This document shows, piece by piece, positions 16,078 to 24,900 of a stretch of 64,000 bases of DNA. This DNA is from Myxococcales bacterium (lineage in GTDB: Bacteria > Myxococcota > Myxococcia > Myxococcales > Myxococcaceae). Location: positions 1 through 64,000 of the forward strand of contig JAUXRI010000300.1 of the NCBI GenBank assembly GCA_030681895.1. Reading direction: 5' to 3'. The position numbers and the translations under genes are program-made. The notes below the pieces were generated by a model. It saw only the letters and a list, made by a program, of their open reading frames with translations, was not told the DNA's origin and searched no databases. Each line of letters starts with the position of its first letter. The stretch's first letter is position 1.

Positions 16078-16827
16078 ATGACGGCGCCCTGGCAACCCAA
16101 CTTCGGCTTCTACATGACGACCCTCGACGAGCACCCCGCCTCGTTCGTCGTCGACCTGAACGCCGAGCCGACCGAGTCACATTCGTTGCGGCTGCAGCTC
16201 CGCGTGCCCCTGCGCAACCCGCGGCCCGATGGCCTGCGCGACGCCGCCGAGCTGGAGTCGATGGGCGCGCTGGAGGATCGCCTCGTCGAGGCGCTGACGG
16301 CGAAGGTCGACGCGCTCTACGTCGGCCGGCTCGTCACCCGCGGCGCGACGGAGTTCTTCTTCTACGTGCCAGAGGCGAAAGGTCCGCTGCTGGACGAGCT
16401 CGAGGAGCTGCTCGGGCCCGTGGCGCCGTACGAGGTCGAGTACCTCGCCGCAGAGGATCCCGACTGGGGCATGTACACCGACTTCCTCTACCCCGACGCG
16501 TACTCGCTGCAGTCGATCGCCAATCGATCGTTGCTGGAGCAGATCGAAGCGACCGGTGACGTGATGAGCGTCGCGCGCACCATCGATCACCTCGCGTACT
16601 TCGAGAACACCGGGCCGGCGAAGGAAGCGGCGATCCGGCTGAAGGCCGCGGGCTTCTCGACCGACGAGCTCGAGACGCGCGAAGACGGGCGCGTGGGGCT
16701 CCAGTTTCACCGCGACGACGCCCTGTCGGACGGTCAGGCCGATGCCTTCGTCGCCGAGGTGCTCGACATCATTCTGCCGCTCGATGGCGACTACGACGGC
16801 TGGGGGTGCTCGCTGGTGAAGACCTAG
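16078..16827 (+). CDS. DUF695 / RraB-like fusion protein
   Basis: The 249-residue protein has a DUF695-type N-terminal domain (about 1-140, from WQPNFGFYMTTLDEHPASFVVDL to DWGMYTDFLYPD). Its C-terminal half resembles RraB, the regulator of RNase E activity (DHLAYFENTGPAKEAAIRLKAAGF, then a DGDYDGWGCSL end). Such two-domain proteins are known, but their function is not settled. RraB itself inhibits RNase E in E. coli. The stop codon overlaps the convergent gene's stop within a CTAG tetranucleotide. Confidence 0.65.
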   Translation: MTAPWQPNFGFYMTTLDEHPASFVVDLNAEPTESHSLRLQLRVPLRNPRPDGLRDAAELESMGALEDRLVEALTAKVDALYVGRLVTRGATEFFFYVPEAKGPLLDELEELLGPVAPYEVEYLAAEDPDWGMYTDFLYPDAYSLQSIANRSLLEQIEATGDVMSVARTIDHLAYFENTGPAKEAAIRLKAAGFSTDELETREDGRVGLQFHRDDALSDGQADAFVAEVLDIILPLDGDYDGWGCSLVKT

Positions 16828-18887
16828 TTGCAGGTGCCGCAGGGGCTTCCGCCGTCGAACGAGCTCGAGCGTGGGGTCGGGGGCAGCGTCGAAGAGAAGT
16901 CGCTGAAGTTCGAGTTGTTGTCGATGCAGCCATCTGGGCCACGCGAGATCGACGTGGCCGCGGTCGGCGCCGCGGCGGGCATTCCCTCGGCACACGGGCT
17001 CGTCTGCGTCCCGTAGCCAACCAGGTCGGCAAAGCCCGCGTCCGGGCACCCGGCTGCCAACGGAAACACGTAGGGCACGAGCGCGACCTTCGCAGCAGCG
17101 CCCGCGAGCGCCTGCGTGGCGGAGACGTCTCCGACGAGGGGCGCTCCGGATCCCGTTGGCCCGGTGGTGATCAGCAGGAACGAGTTGGCTGGCATCGTGT
17201 TGAAGAGCGTCGCGAGGGTCGACCACTGGGAGCTGGTCGACGATTGGTACTGCAGCGTCCAGCCCGCGAGAGACACCGGACTCAGACTCCGGTTGCGAAG
17301 CTCGATGAAGTCGACGTTGTAGACAGCGCCCGTGTTCCCACCGGTCGGGTACACCTGACTGATGACGACCGGGCTGCAGCTGGCCGGGGGAGGAGCGACG
17401 ACGAACGGCTGCGTGCGCGTCGCGACGGGCCTGCCGCGCAGGTCAGTGACGCCAGTCGTGCAGCTGAGCTCGTAGGGGCGCTGCGAGAGGAGGCCTGTCT
17501 GAAGGACGACGACTCGCGGGTTGTACAGGGTCGCGCTCTGCACGGCTGGTCCGAGCTGGCCGGCGCCGGCGTCGAGGGTGAAGAACTGAGGCTGCACCGT
17601 CGACGGGGAGAGCGCGCGATCGAACGTCGCGGCCACCGTCTGGGGACCGGGGGCAAAGGCCGAGATGAGGTTGGGAGCCGGGCAGCTCGTGCCCATCAGC
17701 TCGCTGTCGGAGAAGGCCAGCGGCTGCGCGGTCGATTGAAAGCGCCAGAGCGGAGTGCCCGTGACGACGACCTGACAGGCGGACGAGAGATCTTGTTGAT
17801 CGAGGTACGCGCTGGGCAGTCGCAGGCGAAGCGTGCTGCCACCATCGGGGACGCCGGCGGTGCCGAGGGAGATCGCCTTGAAGCCGTTGCCCGCTGCGGT
17901 GGAGAGCCCCTGCGGCGTCCCGACGATGCGGATGAGTCGGCTCTCCCACGCGTCGAAGTTCTGCGTGAAGTCGACCGCGCTGACGTCGCGCACATAGCCG
18001 CTGACCGGGTTGTTCGAGCTGCTCCTGGAGAAGCCGGTGTACGAGGTGACCTGTCGCAGCCCGAAGAGCCTGGAGCCCGAGGTGGCGGTGAAGCTGACCA
18101 GGTCGCCGGCGCGCACCCCTGCGTCGGAGACGCCCACGAAGAGGGCCGGGCCATCGGGTGCTGCCTGAACGAAGAAGCCAGTCGGGTCGACCGGCTGGCC
18201 GGTGCCCGCGTCGATGACCGGCGGCACATAGGTGACGAGCACGTTGTCGATCGGCAGGCTCGGGAACCCGGCATCGGCATCGAACGCGGCGAGGACGTCG
18301 GTCACCTGCGCGACGACGGACGAGCCACCGCCGAAGGAGCCACCGGTTCCGCCACCCAGTGAGCCGCCGGTTCCACCTGCTGTCGCGCCTCCAGAGCCGC
18401 CTGCCGTCGCGCCACCGACGCCGCCTCCAGCAACACCGCCAGCCGCAGCACCACCGGCCTCGCCTCCGGCCGCAGCACCACCGGCCTCGCCGCCCGATGC
18501 GCCACCGCCAACGACGCCACCGGCATCACCACCGCCAGCGCCTCCACCGGCATCACCACCGCCAGCGCCTCCACCACCGGTTCCGCCTCCCGCGCCCCCT
18601 GATGAGCCGCCGCCCGAGGCGCCTCCCGCGACTCCGCCAGCGATGGCCCCGCCGGCCGAGCCGCCACCAGCGACGCCGCCTGCTGCAGTCCCTCCCGCGA
18701 CCGAGCCGCCTCCGGAACTTCCGCCTGCGCGTCCACCGTCAGCCGGAGCAACCGCAACACACACCCGATTCACACAGACCTGCGAGCCAGGGCAGTTCGT
18801 ATCGACCCGACACGGCAGGTTGGTGAGGTTGGGAAAGCAGGAGATCAGCAGCACCGCGACGACTGCAAGCGTCCGCCCCCGGTTCAT
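16824..18887 (-). CDS. Large lipoprotein with Gly/Ala repeats and C-terminal lamin-tail domain
   Basis: The 687-residue protein begins with a lipoprotein signal (AVVAVLLISC). A small Cys motif follows (CRVDTNCPGSQVCVNRVC), then a GGxAGG/GGSAGG linker over about residues 54-195. A central region of about 300 residues looks like beta-sandwich repeats. The C-terminal 170 residues contain a lamin-tail-type (LTD) domain: VVISQVYPTGGNTGAVYNVDFIELRNRS, then LAGWTLQY and FLLITTG. LTD domains in bacteria occur on secreted or surface proteins, often nucleases. The product is presumably outer-membrane anchored and surface exposed. Confidence 0.7.
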   Translation of the reverse strand: MNRGRTLAVVAVLLISCFPNLTNLPCRVDTNCPGSQVCVNRVCVAVAPADGGRAGGSSGGGSVAGGTAAGGVAGGGSAGGAIAGGVAGGASGGGSSGGAGGGTGGGGAGGGDAGGGAGGGDAGGVVGGGASGGEAGGAAAGGEAGGAAAGGVAGGGVGGATAGGSGGATAGGTGGSLGGGTGGSFGGGSSVVAQVTDVLAAFDADAGFPSLPIDNVLVTYVPPVIDAGTGQPVDPTGFFVQAAPDGPALFVGVSDAGVRAGDLVSFTATSGSRLFGLRQVTSYTGFSRSSSNNPVSGYVRDVSAVDFTQNFDAWESRLIRIVGTPQGLSTAAGNGFKAISLGTAGVPDGGSTLRLRLPSAYLDQQDLSSACQVVVTGTPLWRFQSTAQPLAFSDSELMGTSCPAPNLISAFAPGPQTVAATFDRALSPSTVQPQFFTLDAGAGQLGPAVQSATLYNPRVVVLQTGLLSQRPYELSCTTGVTDLRGRPVATRTQPFVVAPPPASCSPVVISQVYPTGGNTGAVYNVDFIELRNRSLSPVSLAGWTLQYQSSTSSQWSTLATLFNTMPANSFLLITTGPTGSGAPLVGDVSATQALAGAAAKVALVPYVFPLAAGCPDAGFADLVGYGTQTSPCAEGMPAAAPTAATSISRGPDGCIDNNSNFSDFSSTLPPTPRSSSFDGGSPCGTCN
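18305..18728 (-). repeat. Degenerate Gly/Ala/Ser coding repeat of a surface lipoprotein
   Basis: This tract encodes the low-complexity linker of the lipoprotein at 16824-18887. It has a loose triplet pattern of GGA, GGC and GCC codons giving GGVAGGG- and GGASGG-type units rather than one clean period. The opposite strand is open as a long Pro/Ala reading frame because of the composition. Confidence 0.75.
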
Positions 18888-18930
18888 GCGGTGCAGCGTA
18901 GACCTCGCTGCCTGCCGGGCGAAACACTGC

Positions 18931-20280
18931 TCAGCCGGTTTGCCATCGAAACGCGAGCCGGCCCGACGTCGCGCCGCGGAAGAGAAACGCCACGGCAGAG
19001 CCGCTCAGGAGCGAGTTGAAGTGACGAGGCGAGTTCGGGTCGAGCACAACTGACGGCCGTTCGCCGGGAACGACCTCGGCGGCTTCGAAGTCCCAGCCCG
19101 CAGACTTTCCGCCCTGCAGCACGGGCTCTTCAGCAAGCTGGAACAGCAGCTCCATGCGAGCGCCGTCGTCGTCGAGAGGCCACGCGTCGCCCTGCTCCCA
19201 CGCCGGCCAGCCGCCGAGCTTGTCGCAGCGGAGCGGGCGGTGATCGTTCCCTTCGACGAGCGGGTCTTCTTCGAACCGAACGAAGTCGACGATGGCGCCG
19301 GGCGCACAGACGTCGATGTGGGCTTCAGGCGGAGCCTCGAGTTGCTCGGTCGCTCCGGTCACCACTTCGGCCAACACGCCTGGCGCGGCCTCGGTCGTGG
19401 TGTCGCAGCCGTGCGAGCAGACGAAGAGCTGGGCGAGCCCGTCACCCCCGGTCAGCGGTGCCGGGAGGGCGGACAGCTCCAACGTCACGACGTGCGAGAG
19501 CGGCTGCTGACACGCGCGGCAGAGCGGCCAGGTGGAGCCCGCAGGCCTGAACGCGGCCGTCGTCGCGATCGAAGACCGCGCCACAGCGGCTGCAGAAGTC
19601 ACCGGAAGGAACGCGACGCGCGGTTGAAGCGACGCCGGTGGGAGGCTGGTGAGCGGCGGCGCGAAACGCGGGGTGTGCGTCGGCCCTCGCGCCGCAGGCA
19701 TCGGCAGCGCCTCGCGCATCACCTGCCCCCTCGCGCTCACCACCTCCTGAGTCCCCCTGAAAACACGACGAATGCGACCGGTGTCGACTTCGATGGCCAC
19801 CTCGATTGACGACCGCACGTGGCCTGCGAGGCCCGGCTCCGCGAGTGTGAGCGCCTCGACGGCTGCCTCGACCGACGATGCCGCCACACCGACGATCATC
19901 GCGTGGCCGGTGAACGCCGACTGGAGTACCAGCGGCGCGCTCTCGGCGTCGACGTTCGTGAGCGCGATGACATCCGGGTCCTGGCGCAGCATCGAGCGCA
20001 GCACCTGCGTCGGCGTCACGTCCGCCAGGTCGCGAGCCTCGGCTTGCACCGGCATCGTCGTCAGCCGCGTCGGGTTCACCTCGATGAGCCCGCCGTGAAT
20101 GTTCTTCGCAGGGTACGTCTTCGCGAGCACGGCGACGAGCGCGGCAGCGGTCTGCGCATCACCGAACACCACGATCATCGAGCGGGCCGCATCCAGCAGC
20201 ACACGCACCGCCCGCGTCACGTCGCGTCGTGATTCGGGCGATTCGAGAAACGCATCGAGCGACTGGAGCGCGGTCGTCAT
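18931..20280 (-). CDS. Degenerate PilT/GspE-type NTPase domain fused to DUF1963
   Basis: The first 190 residues resemble secretion/pilus ATPases of the PilT/GspE family. The Walker B region is recognisable: TPTQVLRSMLRQDPDVIAL, then SAFTGHAMIVGVA, matching the RQDPDxI...TGH pattern. The Walker A position reads VFGDAQTAAALVA and lacks GKT/S, so ATP hydrolysis is unlikely. A Pro/Ala linker and a CRACQQPLS...CSHGC zinc-ribbon-like part follow. The C-terminal 130 residues match DUF1963 (LRCDKLGGWPAWEQGDAWP and ELLFQLAEE). DUF1963 is found in many bacteria with unclear function. The combination is unusual. Confidence 0.65.
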   Translation of the reverse strand: MTTALQSLDAFLESPESRRDVTRAVRVLLDAARSMIVVFGDAQTAAALVAVLAKTYPAKNIHGGLIEVNPTRLTTMPVQAEARDLADVTPTQVLRSMLRQDPDVIALTNVDAESAPLVLQSAFTGHAMIVGVAASSVEAAVEALTLAEPGLAGHVRSSIEVAIEVDTGRIRRVFRGTQEVVSARGQVMREALPMPAARGPTHTPRFAPPLTSLPPASLQPRVAFLPVTSAAAVARSSIATTAAFRPAGSTWPLCRACQQPLSHVVTLELSALPAPLTGGDGLAQLFVCSHGCDTTTEAAPGVLAEVVTGATEQLEAPPEAHIDVCAPGAIVDFVRFEEDPLVEGNDHRPLRCDKLGGWPAWEQGDAWPLDDDGARMELLFQLAEEPVLQGGKSAGWDFEAAEVVPGERPSVVLDPNSPRHFNSLLSGSAVAFLFRGATSGRLAFRWQTG

Positions 20281-20322
20281 GGCTGGCGACGGTAGCCGAA
20301 GCTCCGTGGCATATCGGCAGGC

Positions 20323-20718
20323 ATGAATCGCACGGTGGGCATGCTGTCAGCGGCGTTCGCGTTCTTCGGCGTCGCGTTCGGAGCGCTCGGCGCGCACGGG
20401 CTCAAGAGCCTGGTGAAAGATCTCCCCGACGCGGCCGATCGCATCGGCTGGTGGGAGACGGCGGCGCGCTACCACCTGGTGCACGCGCTCGCCCTCGGCC
20501 TCACGGCGATCGTCGCGCATCACGTCACGACGCGCGGCCCGCGCATCGCTGCCGGGCTGTTCGTCGCGGGCATTCTCATCTTCTCGGGCAGCCTCTACGT
20601 GATGGGCCTGACCGGCATCCGTGGGCTCGGCGCGCTGACTCCGTTCGGCGGCTTCGCGCAGCTCGGAGGCTGGCTGACGTTGTTGTGGTCGATGCGCCAG
20701 CTGCCACGCTCCGGTTAA
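20323..20718 (+). CDS. DUF423 family membrane protein
   Basis: The 131-residue protein has the DUF423 layout (compare E. coli YgdD): four hydrophobic helices, an FGAFGAHGL-like opening (here GVAFGALGAHGLKSL), a YHLVHALAL segment and a closing TPFGGFAQLGGWLTLL. The function of the family is unknown. The M48 protease-RNase gene starts 8 bp downstream, so the two are probably cotranscribed. Confidence 0.8.
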   Translation: MNRTVGMLSAAFAFFGVAFGALGAHGLKSLVKDLPDAADRIGWWETAARYHLVHALALGLTAIVAHHVTTRGPRIAAGLFVAGILIFSGSLYVMGLTGIRGLGALTPFGGFAQLGGWLTLLWSMRQLPRSG

Positions 20719-20726
20719 GAGACCGT

Positions 20727-21926
20727 ATGGCTTACGAACAACGTCGAGGTGGCGGTGCACGGCTGCTCATCGGGCTGGTGATCGCCGGCGTCTCGATCGC
20801 GACCTACCTCTCGCGCCGCACGACGAACGAGCTCACGGGTGAGACGCAGTACGTGAAGCTCTCGGAGCGGCAGGAGGTCGCGCTGGGCCTGTCGAGTGCG
20901 CCGACGCTGACGCGGCAGTTCGGTGGAGCGACGGCTGACGCGGACCTCGCGCGCTACGTGACGAGCGTCGGCAAACGCGTCGCCGACAGGAGCGCAGCGG
21001 CGAAGACGAAGTACCCGTTCACGTTCACGGTGCTGGGCGATCGCAAGACGGTGAACGCCTTCGCGTTGCCGGGCGGCCCGATCTTCATCACCGAGGCGCT
21101 GCTCTCACGCATGACGAACGAGGCGCAGCTGGCCGGCGTGCTCGGGCATGAGATCGGCCACGTCGTCGCGCGCCATGGCGCGGAGCACCTGGCGAAGGCC
21201 GACCTCACCGCGGGGCTGGTGGGCGCGACGGTGGTGGCGACGTCGGATCCCGATTCTCCCGGCAGCGCGCGGGCGCAGGCGGCGCTCGCGATGGCGACGG
21301 CTCAGCTGATCAGCATGAAGTTCGGCCGCGACGACGAGCTCGAGTCCGATCGGCTCGGCGTTCGATTCATGGCCGAGGCTGGCTACGACGCCGCGCAGAT
21401 GGGCGAGGTGATGAAGGTGCTGAAGGCCGCGGGAGGCGGCAAGACGCCCGAGTTCTTCTCGACACACCCCGACCCCGAGAACCGGCTGGAGCGCATCGCG
21501 GCAGCGCTGAAGGACCTCCCGGCAGGTGGAGAGCTCGGAGAGGTCGAGTTCAAGGCGAACGTGCTCGACAAGCGGGGCGAGGCTCCGAAGGCGATCGACG
21601 AGGCGCCGGTGGAAGACGCTCCACTGCCTCGGCGGGAGAAGAGCGCGAAGGAGCCGACGACGACGCTCTCGCAGCTGCCCGACGAGGCGCGCGAGACGTT
21701 GAAGTTGATCGCCTCCGGTGGCCCGTTTCCGTTCGATCGCGATGGCATCGAGTTCAAGAACCGCGAGGGCCGGCTGCCGTATCGGCCCGGTGGCTACTAC
21801 CGCGAGTACACGGTGCCGACGCCAGGCGAGCGGACTCGCGGCGCACGACGGATCGTCACGGGCGCGAATGGGGAGCGATACTACTCAGCCGACCACTACG
21901 AGACGTTCTCCCGCGTCGCGCCGTGA
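20727..21926 (+). CDS. Membrane-anchored M48 metalloprotease fused to an RNase Sa-like ribonuclease domain
   Basis: The ATG at 20727 gives 399 residues. Residues 13-28 are a signal anchor, placing the rest in the periplasm or outside. Residues about 75-250 are an M48 peptidase with HEIGH (His141, Glu142, His145) and a third ligand Glu206 in ELESDRLG. After a charged linker, residues 317-399 match guanyl-specific ribonucleases of the RNase Sa/barnase group: LPDEARETLKLIASGGPFPF, REYTVPTPGERTRGARR, YYSADHYETF. All residues equivalent to RNase Sa Glu54, Arg65, Arg69 and His85 are present (Glu360, Arg371, Arg375, His390). M48 proteins do not normally carry such a tail. Confidence 0.85.
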   Translation: MAYEQRRGGGARLLIGLVIAGVSIATYLSRRTTNELTGETQYVKLSERQEVALGLSSAPTLTRQFGGATADADLARYVTSVGKRVADRSAAAKTKYPFTFTVLGDRKTVNAFALPGGPIFITEALLSRMTNEAQLAGVLGHEIGHVVARHGAEHLAKADLTAGLVGATVVATSDPDSPGSARAQAALAMATAQLISMKFGRDDELESDRLGVRFMAEAGYDAAQMGEVMKVLKAAGGGKTPEFFSTHPDPENRLERIAAALKDLPAGGELGEVEFKANVLDKRGEAPKAIDEAPVEDAPLPRREKSAKEPTTTLSQLPDEARETLKLIASGGPFPFDRDGIEFKNREGRLPYRPGGYYREYTVPTPGERTRGARRIVTGANGERYYSADHYETFSRVAP

Positions 21927-22546
21927 GTGAGCCTTCGTCACCACTCGAGTTCCGCGAGCAGCACAAGAAGCGGCTCTCGTGGATGCCGTGGCTGTACGCG
22001 TCGCTGAAGGACAAACACCTGGTGTGGGCGAGGCCGTGGCAGACCGAGGTGCAGGCGAAGCTGATGCGCGAAGAGACGGTGACGATCGCGGAGGACTGCT
22101 TCATCGCTCCCGAGGCCGGCATCTTCGCGCAGTTGGGACGACCGATCGTGATTGGCGCTCGGTCCACGGTGGCGGCGCACGCGTTTCTGCACGGGCCGGT
22201 CATTATCGGCGCTGACGTCAGCATCAACGCGCGCGCCAGCCTCGATGGAGGCGCCGTCGGCATCACGATCGGCGATGGGTGTCGCATCGCGAGCGGCGCG
22301 ACGCTGTACGCGTTCGATCATCAACTGGCTCCGGACCGGCCGGTGCGTGAGCAGCCGGTGACGTCGAAGGGCATCACGCTGGGGAAAGACGTGTGGGTCG
22401 GCGCGAACGCGGGCATCACGGATGGCGTGACGGTGGGAGATCACGCCGTCATCGGCATGGGCGCGGTGGTGACGAGTGACGTGCCGGAGTGGGCGATCGT
22501 CGCGGGCGTGCCGGCGCGGGTGATCGGCGATCGACGAACGCGCTGA
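21923..22546 (+). CDS. Hexapeptide-repeat acyltransferase (LbH fold)
   Basis: The 207-residue protein has the left-handed beta-helix pattern of CysE/LacA-type acyltransferases. Repeats of the form IGADVSINARASLDGGAVGI, ITIGDGCRIASGATLYAFDH and ITLGKDVWVGANAGITDGV run to a C-terminal VVTSDVPEWAIVAGVPARVIG signature. The short HQL loop after YAFD resembles that of maltose- and galactoside-acetyltransferases. The sugar or thiol acceptor is unknown. Its GTG start overlaps the protease-RNase stop by 4 bp, so it is part of that operon. It is not an obvious RNase inhibitor. Confidence 0.8.
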   Translation: MSEPSSPLEFREQHKKRLSWMPWLYASLKDKHLVWARPWQTEVQAKLMREETVTIAEDCFIAPEAGIFAQLGRPIVIGARSTVAAHAFLHGPVIIGADVSINARASLDGGAVGITIGDGCRIASGATLYAFDHQLAPDRPVREQPVTSKGITLGKDVWVGANAGITDGVTVGDHAVIGMGAVVTSDVPEWAIVAGVPARVIGDRRTR

Positions 22547-22576
22547 CGGCTCTGTGGCGAGGCAGTCGTGGAAGTG

Positions 22577-22868
22577 GCCTCCGAAGCCTCGAGACACGAG
22601 GGCCAGCTCGAATTGGCACCACTCAAGTTCGACACGGCCCGAGGGCGAGGTCGCTTCCCAGGCAAGTCAGGCTGCCGACGGTCTGGGTCAGCCAACTGAC
22701 GTCAGTTGCCTTACGCCCGCCGTCGGTGGCCTGACATGGCTGGGAAGCGCCCGCCCTCCCTCGACCCGAACGGCCAAACGATCACGGAGCGCGCGCCTTT
22801 CCTTCACGACCATCGACACTCGAGGCTTCGTGAGCGCCCTCGTTCGCCCCTCGCGCTCTCGAGAGCCG
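22577..22868. repeat. Long direct repeat, copy 1 (about 292 bp)
   Basis: This is one of two imperfect direct repeats flanking the lipoprotein gene at 23065-24867; the other is 24901-25159. The copies start alike at GCCTCC and end at GCCG. Copy 1 has an extra stretch of about 33 bp after the central palindrome. Neither copy has a convincing reading frame. The rest of the 518-bp intergenic region (22547-23064) shows no other feature to me. Confidence 0.8.
22693..22708. promoter_or_regulatory. 16-bp perfect palindrome CAACTGACGTCAGTTG in repeat copy 1
   Basis: The palindrome lies in the middle of repeat copy 1 and is perfectly kept in copy 2 at 25018-25033 although the surroundings differ. It could be a dimer binding site or a remnant of the element. 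No adjacent regulator gene points to an owner. Confidence 0.55.
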
Positions 22869-23064
22869 TTCCGACCACTCCGGGACGGCGGTCCGCGCGT
22901 CAGAGTGCCGCGCTCAATGATCGCAGAGGCCGTTCGGCGCATCAGAGTCGCTCTGGCCGGCGCGCGACCCGCCCTGCACTCATCGTCGTCTCGAAAGCGA
23001 AGACGCGCTGGGCGACCCCGGTCAGGCTCGACCTCGCTGGAACCCGATGCTTGCATTGGACGCG

Positions 23065-24867
23065 ATGACCCGATTCGTCGTCGTCCTCGCGGTCCTGTGC
23101 ACGGCGTGTGCTCACTCCCCATCGCGCGCCCCGTGCGTTCCCCGTGAGCCTCCGACACCCTGGTACGGCGATCTGCGAGCGCTCGCCGAACGCGCGGCCC
23201 GGGTTCGAGGCCTCGAGCTCACGCAGACCTTCACCATCACCCCGCTCGACGACGCTGCGTTCTTCGATCGGAATGATCGAAACCAGGAAGCCAGTCGCCC
23301 CAGCCTCGAGGACTTCTCGCGAACCCTCGAGGTGCTCTTCATCAAGGCCAACACGTTCAACGAAAAGACCGGCGATGAGTCCTACCGAGCGGGTCTCGGC
23401 GTCAGCCGCGAGGCGATGAAACGAGTCCGAGATGACCAGCTGATCGCCTTCTACGAGTTCGACAGCCACACGCTCGTGGTTCGCCAGAAGAGGCCTTTGC
23501 TCAGCCCATCCGTCGAGCGCGCGACGCTCAGCCGCACGGTGGCCCACGTCATTCAGGACCAGCAAGGCCTGGGCACGACGAGACCAACGGGAATCGACGA
23601 GTGGCTGGCCTGGAATGCCGTGCTCCAGGGCGACGCGGCGCTGACGGCGATCCTGATGGGCGCGGATTTCGACGACATGTCCCCGCGGCGCGCGGTGGAG
23701 CGGGTTCGCCTGAGCCGAACGACCACGAAGGACGAAACGCCAAAGGCGCTCGCGGCCATTCCTCTTGCGCGTGAGGTCTTCCTGTTTCCGTCTCGCGAGG
23801 GTGAACGATTCGTCACCGACCTGTACGCCGCTGGAGGGCTCAACCTCGTCGACGCCATGCTCCGCTCGCCGCCGAGCACGACGGACCTCATCCTCAACCC
23901 GCAACGCTACCTCGCCGGAGGAGGACCCAGGACCGCCCGCGTCGGGGCAGACGCTCGACACCTCGGGGTGCTGCTCACGAAGTCTCTGCTGAGATCGTGC
24001 AACGTCGCCGGGACCAACCCCATTCCACCTGAGCTGGTGAACTGGTTGGGCGCCTCGCTGGTCGACGATTCACTGGAGCGCCGCGGAAACGGGTACGTCT
24101 GGCTGACCACCTGGGACACGGAAGAGACCGCGCGGCAGACGCCGAACGCCGACGCCGAGGAACAACGAACGAGCACGCTGCTGGTGGCGGCTTCGGAGCT
24201 CCGCCTGATCGCGGAGTGTCTTGGCGCCAGGCGCGAAGACCTCACCACGAGCGCGCGCGGCGTCTCGGTGGCGTTGACGGTGAACCGGATCGACGAGGCG
24301 GATCACCTGGTCGCGCTCCCTCGACCAAAGATGACGGGTGCTCGCTTCGCGGCAGTCACGATTCCCGAACCCCGTGCCGATGTGGCGTTTCACAACCCCG
24401 GGCCAGGTCGGCTGGTGGGGCCTCGCTGGGAGCACGCGTCGCTCGGTCTTGCGCTCGACTGGGCTTCGGGAGCGCAGCTCCTCGACAACCCCGGCGCCGT
24501 GCTGCTGGCCGGAGCTCCCGGCGTCATGCTGGTCGGTGCATACCTCGATGAACGGCCCGAGGACGGACGAGCGACCGAGTTCCTCGAAGGGCTGGCGAGC
24601 GGACTTGCCGAGAGCGGGAAGCTCGCGGGAAAGCCGACGACGATACGGCACGAGTGGAAGGGCGTGACGAAGAACGGCGCCAAAGCGAAGGAGGCGACGC
24701 TGCACTGGGGCAAGGCCACGTTCGTGGCGCGCGCGTACCCGATGTGCGCGGGCCGCGCTGTCTTCTATTTGGTCGGCATGAGCGTCGACCCGTCGAGTGA
24801 TTCAACGCGGACGCAGTGGCAGGACTCGCTCGCGTTCACCGGAGCAGCACCAGCCTGCGATCGATGA
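23065..24867 (+). CDS. Lipoprotein related to a metalloprotease-like family, active site apparently lost
   Basis: Starting at 23065 gives a lipoprotein signal (VVLAVLCTAC) and 600 residues. The middle contains RTVAHVIQDQQGLG and, later, STTDLILNPQRYLAGG. In related secreted proteins, as I recall them, these positions read HELxHALQDQ and STEQILHPEKYL, so this looks like the same family with the HExxH zinc motif degraded. No other enzyme motif is visible. The gene stands alone between two long direct repeats. It uses slightly more varied codons than neighbours but is not strongly different in G+C. Confidence 0.55.
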   Translation: MTRFVVVLAVLCTACAHSPSRAPCVPREPPTPWYGDLRALAERAARVRGLELTQTFTITPLDDAAFFDRNDRNQEASRPSLEDFSRTLEVLFIKANTFNEKTGDESYRAGLGVSREAMKRVRDDQLIAFYEFDSHTLVVRQKRPLLSPSVERATLSRTVAHVIQDQQGLGTTRPTGIDEWLAWNAVLQGDAALTAILMGADFDDMSPRRAVERVRLSRTTTKDETPKALAAIPLAREVFLFPSREGERFVTDLYAAGGLNLVDAMLRSPPSTTDLILNPQRYLAGGGPRTARVGADARHLGVLLTKSLLRSCNVAGTNPIPPELVNWLGASLVDDSLERRGNGYVWLTTWDTEETARQTPNADAEEQRTSTLLVAASELRLIAECLGARREDLTTSARGVSVALTVNRIDEADHLVALPRPKMTGARFAAVTIPEPRADVAFHNPGPGRLVGPRWEHASLGLALDWASGAQLLDNPGAVLLAGAPGVMLVGAYLDERPEDGRATEFLEGLASGLAESGKLAGKPTTIRHEWKGVTKNGAKAKEATLHWGKATFVARAYPMCAGRAVFYLVGMSVDPSSDSTRTQWQDSLAFTGAAPACDR

Positions 24868-24900
24868 CCGGCATCACCGCGGAGCCGACCCCGCGTCTTC

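Noticed and set aside
22688-23158. Minus-strand reading frames inside repeat copy 1 and the upstream gap
   Set aside because: Arg/Gly-rich, no motif, and they run into the lipoprotein gene on the other strand.
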